Below are positions 11,865-21,765 of a DNA stretch of 64,000 nucleotides, piece after piece. The DNA comes from Vandiemenella viatica. Taxonomy: Eukaryota > Arthropoda > Insecta > Orthoptera > Morabidae. How positions within the stretch are numbered: position 1 is the first letter of the stretch; each line of letters begins with the position of its first letter. The translations under genes were made by a program, and so were the position numbers. The DNA is taken from NCBI GenBank assembly GCA_031002005.1, contig CM061921.1, positions 122,108,597 to 122,172,596 of the forward strand, in the 5' to 3' direction. A model generated the notes under the pieces. It was not told the DNA's origin. It made no database searches and saw nothing but the letters and a program-made list of their open reading frames with translations.

Positions 11865-12167
11865 CAAGCGCGGCAGCTGAAAGGAAACTACATCACGTTA
11901 ATATAATTTGGTCTAAGAGCTCGAATAATCACTCGAGCATGTCTAAGCAGTTAAAACTAGTTTCACTTTGTTTTATAACGAATTTTATAATTATGTTATA
12001 AAAAAACTATGATAAAATCAATGATATCTAACACAAAAAAACAATTTTTAGTAATGAAATAAATACTTTGGTCAACAAGTCTCACTATTACTATAATATA
12101 TAGCAAGATATGTAAGTTTCTATCATTTTATAGATAAATACCATTTGAAATTACCTACTTAGATGTC

Positions 12168-12345
12168 AGTAGAGGCGGGAGAGGACTTAGAGCAAGGAAC
12201 GGGAAGGAATTCGACAATGGTCTTTTGAAGGTAGCATTCCGGCATTCACCTGAGGTAATCTGGGGAACCCATGGAAAACCCAAATCTGGATGCCAGAACG
12301 GGGATTCGAATCCGCGTCCTCCCGAATGCGAACGGTAGGGGTGGC
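12168..12345 (-). mobile_element. tRNA-type SINE, family S1
   Basis: Reading the minus strand: a tRNA-like head with the B-box GGATTCGAATCC in its reverse form, then a body with the landmarks CCATGGGTTCCCC, GCCGGAATGCTACC and GAATTCCTTCCCGTTCCTTG, ending in CCGCCTCTACTGACATC. The same body recurs at 13480, 17286, 17995, 19935, 27930 and 59155. SINEs of this type are RNA polymerase III transcripts moved by LINE enzymes. Confidence 0.75.
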
Positions 12346-13020
12346 TGCAGTGTGGATGTATGTATGGAAGAAACCGTAAGTGCGTGTGTTTAAAGCTATT
12401 TTTATTATACTTGTATAAGTGAAATTGTGTTTTTGTGTCCGTCCGGTAATATTGTGCATTTATCAGTTTGCATAAAGTTTTGTTTGTTAGATTTATGTGG
12501 TTGTTTAGTACTTGTTTATCATTGGTTATTGGTTTCTGTATGTGACAATTTTCTTGTACAGTGACAGGAAGCGTTGGTTGTTATGATTTTCATGTCTGTG
12601 TTGACGGTTGTTGGTAGACGATTTTGTAGATGTTCGACGGATGTGGAATGGTTAATTTATTTCAGTGATCCCAATTGTTATCTGAATCTGATTTGGAACC
12701 GTCTTTGTATGTATCAAATTTCATAGAGTTGCAGTAGATTGTGTATTGTATTTATTGTGTGTTCGAAGTACAGCTCTGATGTTTTTCTCTTTTTTAAAAA
12801 AATATTTTAGTGATTACGTGCTAGTATTTGTTGAAGTGTGTAATTGACTACCATTTATTCTTATTTCTACGTCATTAGTGGTCTGTGTGTTTTTATTGAT
12901 GTGTTTGTCTTGTGAGTTCTGGGTTACTGCAATGTGGTTCAGCTATCTTTATTTGTTTTGGCTTCTGATTTATTTAATTATTGTTATTATAATTGATTAA
13001 TGGTGATGGAGGTCATACCC
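12346..13020. other. T/G-rich spacer
   Basis: The plus strand is unusually rich in T and G with few C, from about 12420 to 12980. I found no coding signature, TIR or tandem unit in it. The strand bias is the only notable property. Confidence 0.5.
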
Positions 13021-13024
13021 CGGT

Positions 13025-13335
13025 TGCAGTTTCCGTAACTTCATCTGAAGTACATTGTTCTTCACCTCTTTAGGTAACTTGTTCCAGTCCCTAGATCCCT
13101 TACCCACGAATGAAAACATTCCTACAACCTTATGCCTGCTATTTTATTATGGTACTCTATTGCCTTCAATATGCTGTTTCATAATCTTTCCTTAAACATT
13201 TACCCACGCCTAATTACCAGTGTTTGCGTTTTACATGTCCACAATCCTCTTAACCCGTCTTGTTTTCTCCAATAACTCCCAATCAAACGATCGTGTGGCT
13301 TCAGTAACTTTACAAGCTACCGAACCATCTAACAA
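13025..13335 (-). mobile_element. CR1-like LINE 3' end fragment
   Basis: Minus-strand translation has an open stretch reading FSFVGKGSRDWNKLPKEVKN, strongly resembling FSFIRNGVRDWNELS at the C-terminus of the family B LINE (3110-3190). Upstream of it a degraded RSFDWELLEKTRRVKR block is visible. It is followed by an AT-rich tail. Typical 5'-truncated LINE remnant. Confidence 0.6.
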
Positions 13336-13479
13336 CAATGTAAGTATGTAGTATGATGAAAAATTATTACAAAACAGTTGCATTGGAATTATTTATTCAT
13401 GGTTTAATATTGACTGAGCAACTGAGGAAAGATTGGCTATCAAAAACATTGTAGGATATAGAACGTCACCTGTTACACA

Positions 13480-13685
13480 GACCTCCTTACCGAGTATGTT
13501 GCCCGTTCGGTGAATCTCTGGAATCCCATTCTGGAGGACGTGTGTTCGAATCTCTGCCCAGTATTTCCGATTTCGATTTTCAAAGGTTTGCGGAAATCAT
13601 TCTAAGTGAATACCGAATTCCTTCCCGTTCCTTTCCCACATTTAATGACCTCGACGTAGCGTAAAGCAATATTAATATTTATGCC
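13480..13685 (+). mobile_element. tRNA-type SINE, family S1, diverged
   Basis: Plus-strand copy with a tRNA-like head ending in the B-box-like GTGTTCGAATCTC, and the family landmarks GAATTCCTTCCCGTTCC and TTTAATGACCTCGACGTAGCG. The head is more diverged than in the other copies and the A-box is unclear. Confidence 0.6.
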
Positions 13686-14032
13686 TTAAACTGCTCCTAT
13701 TTTTTGAAATGAGGTCAATAAAAACTAAAATACTCAGGAAAAACTACACAACAAACAATGACTAAACTTGTTTGTAAATTTTATTTAAATCATAATAATA
13801 TCGATACTTATAGAGACACTGTTGTTATTATTATATGTTAATTGCCTTGTGGTACAATACAGGATTTTTTCAGTGTTTGAGGAGTCACCAAACTTAGGTG
13901 CTTCTTCTGCTTACCTTTATGTCAACGAATGAGAGAGAGAGAGAAAAAAAGGCCTCTTCCAATAGTTTTTGTTACAAAGAATACACGGATTATGAACATA
14001 CACTGAAGAGCAAAAGGAACTGGTACACCTGC

Positions 14033-14420
14033 CTAACATCGTGTAAGGTCCCCACGAGCACGCAGAAGTTCCGCAACACGACCTGGCATGGACTCGACTA
14101 ATGTCTGAAGTAGTGCTGGAGGGAATTGACCCAATGCATCCTGCAGGGCTGTCCATAAATCAGTAAGAGTACTACGGGGTGGAGATATCTTATGAATGGC
14201 ACGTTGCAAGGCATCCCAAATATGCTCAACAATGTTCATGTCTGGGGAGTTTGATGGCAAGCGGATGTGTATACACTCAGAAAAGTGTTCCTGAAGCCAC
14301 TCTGTAGCAATTCTGGACGTGTGGGGTGTCGCATTGTCCTGCTGGAATTTTCCAAGTCCGTCGGAATGCACAATGGGCATGAATGGATGCAGGTGCTCAG
14401 CCAGGATGCGAATGTACGTG
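14033..14420 (-). pseudogene. Tc1-like transposase, C-terminal catalytic part
   Basis: DDE transposase domain of the Tc1/mariner superfamily, which cuts and pastes the element. Motifs are TYIRILAEHLHPFMPIV, the second catalytic Asp in FQQDNATPHTS, and the Glu in SPDMNIVEHIWDAL. Thirty-six residues lie between Asp and Glu, a DD36E spacing instead of the common DD34E. The end of the protein (MPGRVAELLRARGD) reads through to about 14033. This part is open in one frame. The upstream residues in the same open frame, before about 14420, belong to the nested element and are not transposase. Confidence 0.9.
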
Positions 14421-15119
14421 TCAAGGTCGGGCCACACTAGACCGCACCGACACCGCGCCGTGTTCGTGCCAAAACTCGGCCGTGTGTCGGCTCGCCCCCC
14501 CTCACGTCCACACTGGTCCGTAGCACGGCCGTGTGACGGACGGGTTCCTTCGCGGCCTTCAGTCTCCTTTAACGTATACACTTGGTTGTTTCACGGAATT
14601 AATGTTAAAAAATTACCTTAAGAGTGATTGGGGGATCGTAGCTGCGGCTACCACCCGTACTTTATTATAGAGTACTGTACTTTATAATCTACGAAAGTAA
14701 TAAAGTACCTTAAAATACTTTTTTTGTCTGACTCCTGTTATCACCTAATTGTTTGAACTCGTATGCACAAAAATAGTATTCCAAAGCTGTTTTAACAAAT
14801 GATCGTCACACTGTATTGAAAGATTTTCGTGTATCTCTTTATAGTCACGATTAAATGTCAAGCGTCACTCACTTCACATTTAACGTGTTTGTTTTGGTTG
14901 AGGTTCCTTTTCGAGTCACTCAATATTTTTTTTCAACAAAAAAGAATAAGATTATTATACATTTTTATTTTAATGCAGACAGCAAAGATTCCGTAAAATA
15001 ATAATAATTTCATGTGGTCTAAAAATTCCTCACGGAGTTACTTATCCGCTGCGCTGTACACCTCTATCGTTGTCACCTAATTTGAAAAGGAAAACTACAG
15101 ATTAACGTGAAATTCGAAA

Positions 15120-15275
15120 CACAGAGCGTCCTAGCATTTTAGCATTAACAAATCAAAGCTTTTCCAGAGGTGAATTTCAATTTTAAGACCCATAAAAATT
15201 ACAGCTGAGACAGGGATTTGAACCAGGAACTTTCATTTCCTCAGTCGTACGCCATAACCTTCTGAGTCAAGAGAC
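15120..15275 (-). mobile_element. tRNA-type SINE, family S2
   Basis: Minus-strand tRNA-like head with the B-box CTGGTTCAAATCCC, followed by a body containing TGGGTCTTAAAATTGAAATT and GATTTGTTAATGC. A second copy in the opposite orientation lies at 15405-15560. Both are inside the nested TIR element. Confidence 0.65.
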
Positions 15276-15404
15276 AAATCTGGTTATAATCAAAAATTAT
15301 TATTCAAACATAATAAAATAAACGTATTTATAATTTATTTTTGCCACTTCAAAACACAAATGTACTTTTATATGATTGAATACATATTCTCCAGTACTTC
15401 TAGA

Positions 15405-15560
15405 TTCAGATGCTTGCGGCGAGTGATTTGGGTACGGAAGGTCCCCGGTTCAAAATCTGGATCTCGGAGGCAATTTTTACAGACCTTAAAATCGACTTTC
15501 ACCACTGGCAAAGATTTGATTTGTTAATGCGAACATGCAAGGACTCTACCTAAATTTTAC
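15405..15560 (+). mobile_element. tRNA-type SINE, family S2, inverted partner
   Basis: Plus-strand copy with the B-box-like CCCGGTTCAAAATCTGG and the same body landmarks as 15120-15275: CAGACCTTAAAATCGACTTT, CACCACTGGCAAAG and GATTTGTTAATGC. The two copies form an imperfect inverted repeat of about 140 bp. Confidence 0.65.
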
Positions 15561-15890
15561 GAATATCTGATGAACTTGAAGTGAGGCTGAAAAAAAAAGG
15601 ACACACTTCTAAAGCAATCAGTAACGTTAAAACAATATTTAGTTGTAAAGAACCGGAAATTTCCGAACTCTTTCTATACAGTTCTCCATATCGACCAGCC
15701 CGACAGCAGACCGAAACCGGGCCGCACCGTCAAAATATAAACCAAATTTATTAGGGCTAACACATGGCCGAGTGTCGGCAGACACGCGGTATCGTTTGAA
15801 CTCACTTCAATCGAGTGAGCGACAACAATTAGAAAAGTGACGGTGCGTTGCGGGCCGGGTGCGGTGCGGTCTAGTGTGGCACGACCTTCA

Positions 15891-16540
15891 CCTGTCAGAG
15901 TCGTATCTAGAGGAATCAGAGGTCTCATGTTAGTGTAACTGCACACGCCCCACACCATTACACAGCCTCCACCAGCTTGAACACACCCCTGCTGACATGC
16001 AGATTCCATGAATTCATGAGGTTGTCTCCATACCCGTGCACGTCCATCAGCTCCATACAATTGGAAACGAGACTCGTCAGACGAGGAAACATGTTTCCAA
16101 TCATCAACAGTCCAATGTCAATGTTGACGGGGCCCACGCGATGTTTAAAGCTTTGTGTCGTGCACTCAGCAAAGGTACACGAGTGGGCCTTTGGCTCCGA
16201 AAGCCCATATCGATGATGTTTCGTTGAATGGTTCACACGCTGACACTTGTTGATGGCCCAGCATTGAAATCTGCAGCAATTTGCGGAAGGGTTGCACTTC
16301 AATCATGTTGAACGATTCTCTTCAATCGTCGTTGGTCCCGTTCTTGCAGGATCTTTTTCAGGCCGCAGCAATGCCGGAGATTTGATGTTTTACCGGATTC
16401 CCTATATTCACGGTGCACACGTGAAATGGCACTGCGGGAAAATCACCACCTCATCGCTACCTCGGAGATGCTGTGTCCCATCTCTCGTGCACCGACTATA
16501 ACACCACGTTCAAACTAACTTAAATCGTGTTGACGTGATA
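15891..16540 (-). pseudogene. Tc1-like transposase, N-terminal part
   Basis: Minus-strand blocks in order: FERGVIVGAREMGHSISEVA (first helix-turn-helix of the paired-like DNA-binding domain), HREYRESGKTSN, RDQRRLKRIV, LPQIAADFNAG (second helix-turn-helix), NIIDMGFRSQRPTRVPLL, then DESRFQLYGADGRARVWRQ (first catalytic Asp region) and QAGGGCVMVWGV, ending LTGE at the insertion point. Frame shifts occur several times. The start codon region near 16540 is degraded. Confidence 0.85.
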
Positions 16541-16689
16541 TTGTAGCAGCAGTAATCGATTTAACGCCTGCGCCAGACACCTGTTGTCTTATATAGGCGT
16601 TGCCGACCGCAGCGCCGTACTCTGAGTGTTTACATATCTCTGTGTTTGCATATGCATGCCTATACCAGTTTCTTTGGTTCTTCAGTGTA

Positions 16690-17285
16690 TTTCTGGTGTT
16701 GCAATTATTTTAAAAATACCTAATGTGCATATTAAGAATTATTGCTAAAAGAAACACATTAAAGAGCCATTTAAAATATGCAAAATGTACCCTTTTCTTA
16801 TTTCTGCTTATTTCTCATTCTTTATTTTATTGAGACTGCAGCAGGCAAAAGATTTTAGATGCTGTTCGATATTTTAGTTCCATCGATGTATGCAGTCAGG
16901 AACTGAGAGAAATTACTTTGATTGGCCTTTTTTGATGGTTTGCTGATATCACGCCAGGCGAATGATACGCTAATTGGTTCAAAAATACTTTTGTAAATTA
17001 TTTTCATTCTTTTCTCCAATAAGCACGTGACGTAAATAACTATTTTCTACTCTTTTTGTTTTCAGTAAGCGTCCACTTCTCACACGAAGTGGTTTACCTG
17101 ATGTTTCTGTATACATCTTCAGATTTTGTTTTCTGTTTAGTTGATACGTATTGATAGCAGAATTGTAAGATATATCTACGTTTTCTGGCTCTTGGCTGAC
17201 GTATACCATTATTTCGTATGTTGCTTCCGATTTCGTTTCGGCAACACAAAACACCATTTTGCTAATTTTTATTTTGGCTTTAAGG
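16690..17285. other. No supported gene; one half of a duplicated 47-bp segment
   Basis: AT-rich DNA. The segment 17003-17049 (TTTTCATTCTTTTCTCCAAT and on) recurs in diverged form at 17912-17959. Nothing else recognised. Confidence 0.5.
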
Positions 17286-17515
17286 CTCGTCGACGTCATT
17301 AGAGGCGGGAAAGGATGGGACGAGGGGGGGGGGCAAGGAATGGGAAGGAATTCGGCCATGGCCTACTTAAAGGAAGCGTCCCGGTATTCGTCTGGAATGA
17401 TTTGGGGAAACAATGGAAATAAATCTGGATGGCCGGACGGGGATTCGAACCCACGTCCTTCCAAATGCGGCGCCAGAGCGTTCCCGCTCACCCACCACCC
17501 TCGGTTACAAAAGGT
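17286..17515 (-). mobile_element. tRNA-type SINE, family S1, longest copy
   Basis: Minus-strand copy with both promoter-like boxes: an A-box-like GTGGGTGAGCGGGAACGC and the B-box GGGTTCGAATCCCC. Body landmarks TGTTTCCCCAAATCATTCC, GCCATGGCCGAATTCCTTCC and CCCGCCTCTAATGACGTCG are all present. A G/C homopolymer run at 17327-17334 lies in the body. Best template for the family in this window. Confidence 0.8.
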
Positions 17516-17994
17516 AATTTTTAAGCTGAGAACTAAATCCTGGATTAGAGTCAAAGAGAAATAAAGCAGATTCTAACGGTGAATACGAGTTCTTTGTTAT
17601 TGTTATTTCTTTCTTCTGCCGTTCTGTAATACAAATCATTGGAGCTATATAATTAGTTTTAACCGGAGATAGCTCTGTTTATTTTTTGTAGTTTAAAATA
17701 AAATAAGTTACTTTTACTTTTTACAATTCTGATGCATATTGAAATTAAAATGAACGTTGAAAATGCAGAATCCGGTGCCTGAAGAGTTTAAATGTTTTCC
17801 GAATATATCGTTAACAAATAAAAGATGTTTAACAATAGTTTTCACATATAAAGAAACTGATATTAGCAGAATACAAAAACAAAAAGCTTTCAAAAACTCT
17901 TTGGTCAACTCGTTTTCATTATTTGCTCCAATAAACACGCGAAGTAAGTAACTATTCTCGGGTGACTAATCAAGAGATGGTGAAGTCACTTCAA
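17516..17994. other. No supported gene
   Basis: AT-rich spacer containing the second half (17912-17959) of the 47-bp duplicated segment shared with 17003-17049. Confidence 0.5.
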
Positions 17995-18160
17995 ACAGAA
18001 GATGGAATCTCCATCCTGGCATCCATGGTTTCCCCAAATCCAGGCGAATGCCAGGATGCTTCCATCAAAAGGCCATGGCAGCATACCTTCCCGTTCCTTG
18101 CCCCCAGTTCCATCCCGCCTGTAATGACCTAGGCGTCGGCGAGGCGTAAAACCATAAGTA
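17995..18160 (+). mobile_element. SINE family S1, body only
   Basis: Plus-strand body without the tRNA head: landmarks CATGGTTTCCCCAAATC, GAATGCCAGGATGCTTCC, CTTCCCGTTCCTTGCCCCC and GTAATGACCTAGGCG. 5'-truncated copy. Confidence 0.7.
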
Positions 18161-19313
18161 AAAAACAATAAAAAATAAAGACAATAAAAGATAATGGTGA
18201 TCGACGAAAAATCATGTGTAAACACCTTGTTCACTCACATTATATTAATTCTCAATTTTGAGAATACATTCTTATGAATCTATTGCACATCAATCTATTG
18301 CAAAAAAAAAAAATCTATTCAGCTATTGTTTTTTGTTCTCCTGCTTACTTATACCAAAAATTTAAACATTTATTAAATTAGACATTGAATTCTTTGTGCT
18401 TTTCCTTTCATTTCATGGAATTACTGGTAAAACGTTTTTGCCACGTTCAGTACAGTTTTTTCTTTTTCCATTTGAAGTCCAGTAATACTTGATTCCAGGT
18501 TTACACTGCTTTGGAAAAAATTTATCTTGTCTCTTAGTGTGAAATATGAATGAGTTTGTTAGCCCAAAAAAAGAATTTGACAATTCAGTTCATGAGCTCT
18601 GAACGTTTAACTATTCATAGAATTGTATTACTTGATTAGTATTTATCTAAAATTAAATCATTGAGGAGCGATACAGTATTGCAGAATTTTAAAACAAGTG
18701 CGTTGCAATTTTCTCTTACCTATAAAGAACTGACCTTTATTATTAAGACATGTTCCAACAACAATTATGAGTAATTTTAGGGGCAGCTTTATTTTACAAA
18801 CGCAGACTAAAGTCACGCTAGGACGCAATTTCTTCTCCCATCTTTTGTGATCTGCCATTCTTTGTCTTTCGAGGTTCTCTTTGATGATAAGAAGAAAAAA
18901 CAATTAACTGGTATGATGAAAAAACAATTAGCGCTAAACGTGGAGTTTTACATTATGTCCAACAGAAAGCAAGTGGAATGAGTTAGCAAAATGCCATTAA
19001 AAATTTCAGAACAATGAACGCTTGCGTTTTCATTCTACATGCAAGAGAGTGAATTCTGTGTATGTTATAACTTTTGACGTACTCTTACACACTTTGTATT
19101 GTGGTTTGTTCATATACTGATTTGTCTTCACAGAAACATCGCGTAATTGAATTTCAGTTTTTACTTCGAAGTTAATTTGTTCTGATCAGATATTGCTTAA
19201 ACATTAAATATTTGCAGGCATTCTTATCCTTTGAAATTTTGGTAACAGAACAAACTATGAGTGCCTGCAATCGCGAAAAAGGAATCCACAGCATCAACAT
19301 ACGACAAACGAAT
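18161..19313. other. AT-rich DNA without recognisable features
   Basis: Stops in all frames, one A12 run near 18301. No domain, repeat pair or RNA gene seen. Confidence 0.5.
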
Positions 19314-19324
19314 AAAATATTGTT
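19314..19324 (+). repeat. Target-site duplication, left copy
   Basis: AAAATATTGTT, identical to 19556-19566 on the other side of the SINE. Confidence 0.85.
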
Positions 19325-19513
19325 CGGCCGGCCTCGGTAGCGTAGGGGCTAGAGTGCTAGCTCGGCGTGCCGAAGGCCGCCGGTTCGAATCCGGCCGCGG
19401 GCATGGATGTTAAGTGTTGTGTGTCTGTGTGAATGTCCTGTCCGTCCTGTGGCGTCCATACATTGGAAAAAATACACATTGAGCTGGCTGTATGGCCTCC
19501 GTTGCCGAATGCC

Positions 19514-19559
<46 letters not shown>
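19325..19559 (+). mobile_element. tRNA-derived SINE, family S3, with poly(A) tail and TSD
   Basis: The head reads GGCCGGCCTCGGTAGCGTAG and carries the B-box CCGGTTCGAATCCGG with a matching acceptor-like stem, then a body of about 110 bp and an A tail of 43 (19517-19559). An exact 11-bp target-site duplication, AAAATATTGTT, flanks it (19314-19324 and 19556-19566, the second overlapping the tail). The tail and the exact duplication indicate a recent LINE-mediated insertion. Unlike family S1 it ends in poly(A). Confidence 0.9.
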
Positions 19560-19562
<3 letters not shown>

Positions 19563-19934
19563 TGTTACAAAGGAACAATAGGGCCACGTTATGTAACTTA
19601 CGACTGTCATATCAGCCGGTCAGCCAGACGTTCACTTTGGCCCTAGTAACCACCCAAATATCCACTGCCCTATTCGTCGGTTCGATTCCTCCAGTCTCCC
19701 TCTGCTCATATTATGATCTATATTCAATTTGGTTTCCAAGCACCAATAGCAGTTTCTTTTCTTTTGGAACTCAGTCAGCCATCTTTAGTCTCATTCGTCA
19801 TTTAGCATCCAGAAAAAAATTACTTATACGTATTGCATATCACTTAACGGTTTTAACATCATTCAAATTCTCATAGTCTTCCATGATCCTCATCTAAGTT
19901 ACTTCTCTTTTTTTATATGCTTAACGTCTCTCTA

Positions 19935-20045
19935 ACAGCGAGGTCTTTAGAGACGGGAAAGGATGGGCGGCAAGGAATGGGAAGGAATTCGGCCATGACC
20001 TTTTGAAGGAAGCATCCCGGCATTTGCCTGGAGTGATTTGGGATA
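19935..20045 (-). mobile_element. SINE family S1, truncated
   Basis: On the plus strand this reads TTTAGAGACGGGAAAGGATG, GGAAGGAATTCGGCCATGAC, GGAAGCATCCCGGCATTTGC and stops after GAGTGATTTGGG, so the tRNA head is missing. Minus-strand copy, 5'-truncated. Confidence 0.75.
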
Positions 20046-20637
20046 GTTACTTCTCATTACACTCAAATAATATCTATGTTCGTTAGTCAATCGCACGGTG
20101 GTCTAAAAATGTTATTAGAAAAAGGATTACTAATTCTCAGTAATTTTAATTTGCAGAAACTACAATGCTAACACAAAAATCTCCTAGCTAACATGCAGTG
20201 CTATAATTTCAACTGTCAACACCAATCAACCTGATATTCTAATCAGCAGCCATATGCATATTAAACCTTTCAATCTCGGACAAGTCTGAGAATCGCAGCT
20301 TCTGCCAACGCCGTAGGGTAAGGGGTACCTGTCACCCTTATTGGCGACATCTGCCCCTACATTTTATTTTGGACAGGTTGACATTTCTGTTGACATTTTG
20401 TCATTACCTACTGCTCAGCAGACTTTTTGCAGTATGTAGGTAGGTAGGTACATACAATCTCGGACAACACACGGAGGGAGATATATATGGAGACGACGCA
20501 AGGGACCTTCACCACGCACTGGAGTGAAACCGGGAAGGGAGAAGTGTGGTGGGGAGGCCACCATATTGCTTGGCCGTAGAAACACGGGGAATAGGCACAA
20601 AAACCTCAAGGGAATCATAAGTCAACCTTGGCGCCGC
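20046..20637. other. No supported gene
   Basis: Mixed AT content, a short (GTAG)n run near 20435-20450 (GTAGGTAGGTAGGTA). No domain recognised. Confidence 0.5.
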
Positions 20638-20888
20638 AATTTGATGATGGATTATTATATAACTCGACGAGACAGATCAGAAATGAAGAATAAATTTTTT
20701 TGATATCGTGCTTAGTTCTTGAGATATAATGTCTCAAGAGAGAGGAGTTTCGGGTTGAAATTCATGAGAAAAATTTCCCTAAGGTCAAATTTGATGATAG
20801 ATTCTTATAAAACATGACAAGATAACTCGAAAGTGAAGAATATATATTTTCGATATCTCGCTTTGTTCTCGAGATATGCTGTCTCCAA
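20638..20888 (+). repeat. Diverged tandem duplication, ~150-bp period
   Basis: Two units, 20638-20736 and 20788-20888, share AATTTGATGAT-GATT, AAGTGAAGAATA/AAATGAAGAATA, GATATC-TGCTT and the block GAGATAT--TGTCTC. The units are separated by about 50 bp and are clearly diverged. Function unknown. Confidence 0.65.
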
Positions 20889-21276
20889 ATTGGGATGGTT
20901 ACGTTAGGTTAAGTCAATGTTTAGAACTTTAAAAAAAATAAAACAAATAACAAATAAAGAAACCTTCAAAATACCTCATAGCTTCTGAGCTTACTCAGTA
21001 GATATTATACTGTCATTGGCCTTTGTAACTTTGCTAGCAACAACTGTTAATTTATCTTCTTACCATACACCAAACATCAGAAGCTTAGATGGGAGTAGTT
21101 TACATCACGATACACATTGTTTCACTAACATAGTGCTCATGAAATTAGTAACAACTAATAATAAATAAATTGTTTGTACTCTTCTGGCACACGCTGGAGG
21201 GAAACAACAGGACCTATATTCTACAAATTTTCAGTTGGAAGTTTCCAATACTTTTGGGGTGTAAGAGAATCTAACT
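20889..21276. other. No supported feature upstream of ORF1 fragment
   Basis: AT-rich; may include more of the LINE ORF1 whose SGNH motif starts near 21360, but no conserved block is visible. Confidence 0.4.
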
Positions 21277-21591
21277 GTGGATGTATCAGATACCATAGCA
21301 GGGCTGTCTCATTGCAACAAAGCTGTAAAAATGCACACATTGTGCAAAGGTCCAAAAAAGAAATCCAAGAAGGTTTTATTGCTTGGAAGTAGTCACGGTA
21401 GAGGATTAAGTGCAATGTTACAGCCAAGCCTGGACTCTGATGTTGAGATGTGTAGTATATTTAAGCCTAATGCAGAACTTGGCAATGTTGTGCATGAAAT
21501 TTCCAACCTGGGGAAAGATCTTACTAAAGAGGATCATATAATTATAGTTGGGGGTCCTGGAAATAGTGTCTCCAGAAATATCGATTATTGA
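21277..21591 (+). pseudogene. LINE ORF1 fragment with SGNH/esterase-like motif
   Basis: A 104-codon open frame. Residues around 30-45 read KKVLLLGSSHGRGLSAMLQ, the SGNH block I type serine motif. Residues around 87-102 read EDHIIIVGGPGNSVSRN, the block III type motif. It matches the ORF1 region of the family B LINE at 6118-6600, including the spacing element DLTKED/GFTKED. Downstream endonuclease and RT are absent, so this is an isolated piece of a CR1-like element. The frame stops right after NIDY. Confidence 0.65.
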
Positions 21592-21604
21592 AAAATTATA
21601 TTAT

Positions 21605-21765
21605 TTAAACAGAAAAAAGTATCCTATGTTCTTTCCAATGGCAAATAGTATCACCTTATTAAATTTTATCAATATCGGATTACACGTTTAGCCCTGAAAA
21701 CGTAACAAACAGACAGATAAACAAAGTTTCTATCGCATTTACAATAGTATACAGTTAGCAGCTTT
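21605..21765 (+). repeat. RTE-tail-like repeat, copy 1
   Basis: Reads CCAATGGCAAATAGTATCAC, TTTTATCAATATCGGATTAC, ACGTAACAAACAGACAGATA and TTTCTATCGCATTTACAATA. The same landmarks recur at 22895-23056. This arrangement (a phrase on an alpha-helix-free stretch ending in CGTAACAAACAGACAGA) is typical of the 3' ends of insect RTE-like LINEs and derived SINEs. Confidence 0.55.

Larger units (their letters stand above)
14424..15887. mobile_element. 1464-bp non-autonomous TIR element with TCA duplication
   Basis: The insertion interrupts the Tc1 transposase. Its ends are inverted copies: left AGGTCGGGCCACACTAGACC and right (reverse complement) AGGTCGTGCCACACTAGACC, continuing to about 25 bp with one mismatch. 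A second, subterminal inverted segment is ACTCGGCCGTGTG against ACTCGGCCATGTG. A 3-bp target duplication TCA (14421-14423 and 15888-15890) is supported because removing the element and one TCA restores a continuous transposase reading. No transposase is encoded. A 3-bp duplication would be compatible with PIF/Harbinger or CACTA-like elements; the superfamily is not settled. Confidence 0.8.
14001..16687 (-). mobile_element. Tc1-like DNA transposon split by a nested element
   Basis: Both ends show the inverted repeat CACTGAAGAGCAAAAGGAAC versus CACTGAAGAACCAAAGAAAC (right end, reverse complement), flanked by the TA target duplication at 13999-14000 and 16688-16689. Without the nested 1464-bp insertion and its 3-bp duplication the element is about 1.22 kb, a normal Tc1 length. 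The transposase gene runs on the minus strand in two parts (16540-15891 and 14420-14033), with several frameshifts and stops. Confidence 0.9.

Noticed and set aside
13898..14156. Open frames over the left end of the Tc1 element
   Set aside because: They cross the terminal inverted repeat and are shadows of the transposase region.
19325..19400. True tRNA gene at the head of the poly(A) SINE
   Set aside because: Although the B-box is good, it is followed by a SINE body, A tail and target duplication, so it is a retroposon head.
19407..19876. Open frames with a long Lys run
   Set aside because: They are translations of the SINE poly(A) tail.
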